A DNA stretch of 6,184 bases from contig JACQNB010000077.1 of assembly GCA_016203265.1 (NCBI GenBank), positions 1 to 6,184 on the forward strand, read 5' to 3'. Below are positions 4,829-6,184 of this stretch, in pieces. Position numbers and translations under genes: made by a program. Position 1 is the stretch's first letter. Each line of letters opens with the position of its first letter. Source of the stretch: Candidatus Woesearchaeota archaeon (lineage in GTDB: Archaea > Nanobdellota > Nanobdellia > Woesearchaeales > ARS49). The notes under the pieces were generated by a model. That model was not told the DNA's origin. It saw only the letters and a program-made list of their open reading frames with translations, and ran no database searches.

Positions 4829-5001
4829 CGCAACAATTAAATACGCAAAAACAGATGAAGGTCTTGATGACCAAGACCTTCAAGCCCAAGGGCAAGCTAT
4901 CCGACCTTATCGGTATGCTGGAACTTACGGATGAAGAAGTGCGCGAAAGGGAACGCGATCTGAAAAAGTTTTGGTCAACATGGAAAATCAAGTCTGCTTA
5001 G
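4825..5001 (+). CDS. vapB: VapB-like antitoxin of a VapBC pair
   Basis: This 58-residue, highly charged protein (TAG 4999-5001) is too short for many gene callers. It lies directly before, and overlaps by 22 bases, a PIN-domain toxin, the standard antitoxin-toxin order. Its C-terminal half, SDLIGMLELTDEEVRERERDLKKFW, is the acidic/basic helix plus aromatic residue typical of short archaeal VapB tails that wrap their VapC. The start is ambiguous. ATG 4825 overlaps the previous stop and would give coupled translation. ATG 4867 would give 44 residues and lies about 27 bases after the TATA-like AATTAAATA (4835-4843), so it could be leaderless. ATG 4855 fits neither. An 11-bp perfect inverted repeat is centred on ATG 4867. 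The protein lacks an obvious DNA-binding domain beyond its short N-terminus. Identification rests mainly on context and tail character. Confidence 0.7.
   Translation: MTQQLNTQKQMKVLMTKTFKPKGKLSDLIGMLELTDEEVRERERDLKKFWSTWKIKSA
4835..4843 (+). promoter_or_regulatory. TATA box inside the start of vapB
   Basis: AATTAAATA, centred near 4839, predicts transcription from about 4866-4867, exactly at the third in-frame ATG of vapB. This suggests an independent leaderless promoter for the toxin-antitoxin pair. Confidence 0.5.
4856..4882 (+). repeat. Perfect 11-bp inverted repeat around ATG 4867 (candidate VapBC operator)
   Basis: The arms TGAAGGTCTTG (4856-4866) and CAAGACCTTCA (4872-4882) are perfectly complementary, with the five-base spacer ATGAC holding an in-frame start codon. 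It overlaps the predicted transcription start, where an operator bound by VapB or VapBC would block initiation. If transcription starts further upstream, the RNA would instead hide the start codon in a hairpin loop. The sequence is certain, the function inferred. Confidence 0.65.
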
Positions 5002-5375
5002 ACACGGATGTGCTCATTGACATTTTGCGCGCAAAGCCGAACGCCTGTCAATGGCTTCTTGAACATGAATCCTGCGATGCGCTGGCAATGACCATGGTAA
5101 CTCTCTTTGAATTGTATCGCGGCGCTTGCAAATCAACCAACTATGAGCGTCAAATGCAAATGATTAGCGCGCTTCGGAGCCGTATGCGTATTCTTGAATT
5201 TTCTCATGAATCCGCTTGGAGAGCGGCGCATGTTGGTGCACGCTTGGAATCTGAAGGAAAAGCGCTTGAAAGTCGTGACCTTTTCACCGGTGCAATCGCG
5301 CTTGAGCACGGTTTCGCGCTCAAGACGCGCAACGCGCGGCACTTCTCGAGGATTCCGGGATTGACAGTTCTTTAA
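4980..5375 (+). CDS. vapC: VapC toxin, PIN-domain ribonuclease
   Basis: This complete 131-residue PIN-domain protein is of normal VapC length. VapC toxins are Mg-dependent ribonucleases that cut tRNA or rRNA when their antitoxin is lost. The acidic residues are in place: D8 in CLDTDVLIDIL, E44 in TLFELYRGA and D100 in ESRDLFTGAIALEHGF. TRNARHF (N118) supplies the usual fourth polar position and the frame ends PGLTVL. ATG 4980 starts the protein just before the first catalytic strand; TTG 4971 would add only three residues. The start lies inside the antitoxin gene, which implies coupled translation. GC content counted in two rows (5101-5220) is 43-47%, against 67-68% in two rows of the downstream phosphatase gene. 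This suggests that the pair was acquired from elsewhere. Confidence 0.9.
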   Translation: MENQVCLDTDVLIDILRAKPNACQWLLEHESCDALAMTMVTLFELYRGACKSTNYERQMQMISALRSRMRILEFSHESAWRAAHVGARLESEGKALESRDLFTGAIALEHGFALKTRNARHFSRIPGLTVL

Positions 5376-5384
5376 TGCAGAAGA

Positions 5385-5392
5385 TTTAAAAA
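5385..5392 (+). promoter_or_regulatory. TATA box of the HAD phosphatase gene (leaderless)
   Basis: TTTAAAAA is centred 26-27 bases before ATG 5415, so the transcript should begin at the start codon. It lies just after the vapC stop and separates the phosphatase from the toxin-antitoxin operon. Confidence 0.7.
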
Positions 5393-5414
5393 GGCATTTT
5401 CCGACGGTAAACGC

Positions 5415-6089
5415 ATGAATCTCGCATTGTTTGATATCGACGGCACGCTGCTGCAGAACACGAAAGCGCACCAGGGGTCGTTTCGCAGCGCAGTGGGCAA
5501 CATCTACGGCATCGACCTGGACATGCACGACATGACGCAGTATCCGGGCTGGACCGACCGTTCCATCATCATCGCGATCGCGCGGCAATACGGCGTGCCG
5601 GACGCGTTCATCAATGACGCGCTTCCCGACTGCATCGGCCTGCTGGAGCGCACGTTCAGCAACGAGTTCGCGAAGGAACGGCTGCAGGTCCTGCCCGGCG
5701 CCGCCGAGCTGTTGCGTGCGTTGGACGGACGCGCGCACCAAGGCGTCGTCACCGGGAATTGCGCAAACATCGGCTACACGAAGCTGGCGCGGGTTGAGTT
5801 TGACCGCTACATCAAGGTCGGCGCGTTCGGCAGCGAACGGACGGTCCGTTCGGAGCTTGTTGCCCTTGCCAAGTCTCGCGCGACAGAGCAGAGGATGGGT
5901 TACAAAACCGCCATCGTCATCGGCGACACTCCTCGCGATGTGCTCGCGGCGCAGGAAGGCGGCGCGAAGTGCATCGCGGTCGCGACCGGAAACTATTCGA
6001 TTGGCGAGCTTTCCGCGGCCGGGGCCGACGTCGTTGTTGCCACATTGGAAGACACGAATCATCTGGTGAACTTGATTACCGAATTCTAG
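5415..6089 (+). CDS. HAD-superfamily phosphatase, phosphoglycolate phosphatase-like
   Basis: This 224-residue soluble enzyme has the HAD motifs in order. Motif I is DIDGTL, with D7 as the nucleophile and D9 as the acid/base. Motif II is VVTGN with T113. A basic residue of motif III is R145 (in TVRSELV) or K153. Motif IV is VIGDTPRDV, with D171 and D175 binding Mg. The segment between motif I and about residue 90 is a helical C1 cap, as in phosphoglycolate phosphatase and beta-phosphoglucomutase relatives. Length is normal and the frame intact. Such enzymes remove phosphate from small metabolites, but the substrate cannot be told from sequence. The FGSE...R segment before motif III points to a phosphatase rather than a mutase, with modest confidence. 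The gene has its own leaderless promoter and no operon partner in view. Confidence 0.9.
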   Translation: MNLALFDIDGTLLQNTKAHQGSFRSAVGNIYGIDLDMHDMTQYPGWTDRSIIIAIARQYGVPDAFINDALPDCIGLLERTFSNEFAKERLQVLPGAAELLRALDGRAHQGVVTGNCANIGYTKLARVEFDRYIKVGAFGSERTVRSELVALAKSRATEQRMGYKTAIVIGDTPRDVLAAQEGGAKCIAVATGNYSIGELSAAGADVVVATLEDTNHLVNLITEF

Positions 6090-6095
6090 CAAAGA

Positions 6096-6102
6096 TTTAT
6101 AA
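6096..6102 (+). promoter_or_regulatory. TATA box for the gene at the right edge
   Basis: TTTATAA, centred near 6099, lies about 29 bases before ATG 6128, close to leaderless spacing. It begins seven bases after the phosphatase stop. Confidence 0.6.
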
Positions 6103-6127
6103 CCCCTCCGTCGATAAGATTCCTGTC

Positions 6128-6184
6128 ATGGTGAAGATGATTAAGCTGGCGAACGATCCTTGTTTCGGCAAGAAGCACGAGCTC
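6128..6184 (+). CDS. N-terminal 19 codons of an unrecognised gene (3' end outside window)
   Basis: An open frame starts at ATG 6128 and runs to the window edge (MVKMIKLANDPCFGKKHEL). It is supported by the TATA box upstream at leaderless distance. GTG 6131 and ATG 6137 are alternative starts. There is too little sequence to recognise a family, and there is no signal peptide or membrane segment in what can be seen. Confidence 0.5.
   Translation, partial: MVKMIKLANDPCFGKKHEL

Noticed and set aside
5133..6092. 319-codon open frame on the minus strand
   Set aside because: It lies over vapC and the HAD phosphatase, both with clear motifs. Its translation is Arg/Val-rich and without domain pattern, as expected opposite a GC-rich gene.
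1..6184. CRISPR array, tRNA, rRNA or insertion sequence
   Set aside because: I found no regularly spaced repeats, no tRNA- or rRNA-like sequence and no transposase-like frame. The repeated elements present are the single junction duplication and the hairpin arms.

Overview
The window looks like archaeal chromosome, most likely from a DPANN-type lineage (Woesearchaeota/Pacearchaeota-like). The evidence is archaeal-type ribosomal proteins uS12 and uS7, a surface protein that closely resembles what I remember of the 'putative S-layer protein' of those groups, A/T-rich TATA boxes placed about 26-29 bases before several start codons (leaderless transcription), and bare T-tracts after genes. Most of the DNA is GC-rich. 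The lineage call rests on recalled family resemblance, not on a search.

Layout. Bases 1-857 hold the end of a str-type ribosomal operon: the 3' end of rps12 and a complete rps7, separated by a 101-base spacer with a strong hairpin and a duplicated copy of the gene junction. The elongation-factor genes that often follow in archaea are absent. Bases 851-1676 hold two separate C-terminal pieces of a class A beta-lactamase-like serine hydrolase, both on the plus strand, flanking a complete minus-strand SemiSWEET sugar transporter gene. Bases 1692-3144 are a self-contained surface-protein unit: TATA box, 5' hairpin, Shine-Dalgarno, an acidic S-layer-like protein with signal peptide and C-terminal membrane anchor, and a T-rich terminator. 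A small unrecognised gene follows (3169-3483), then a gene-free stretch (3484-3631) packed with CCGGAA/TTCCGG arms that can form mutually exclusive hairpins, one ending in six T.

Bases 3632-4828 encode a secreted lamin-tail-domain protein with eight N-glycosylation sequons. Its stop codon overlaps the possible start of a small VapB-like antitoxin, which overlaps a PIN-domain VapC toxin (4825-5375). The toxin-antitoxin pair has lower GC than its neighbours and carries a perfect 11-bp inverted repeat around an internal start codon. A HAD-family phosphatase with its own leaderless promoter follows (5415-6089), then the first 19 codons of an unrecognised gene.

The genes do not form one pathway. 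The most coherent theme is cell surface and exchange (S-layer-like protein, secreted lamin-tail protein, sugar transporter, remnants of a serine hydrolase), beside a ribosomal operon end and a probably acquired toxin-antitoxin module. I see no clearly new multi-gene system. The points most worth a second look are the paired serine hydrolase fragments, the inverted repeat in vapB, the switch-like hairpins at 3519-3591 and the duplicated rps12/rps7 junction.
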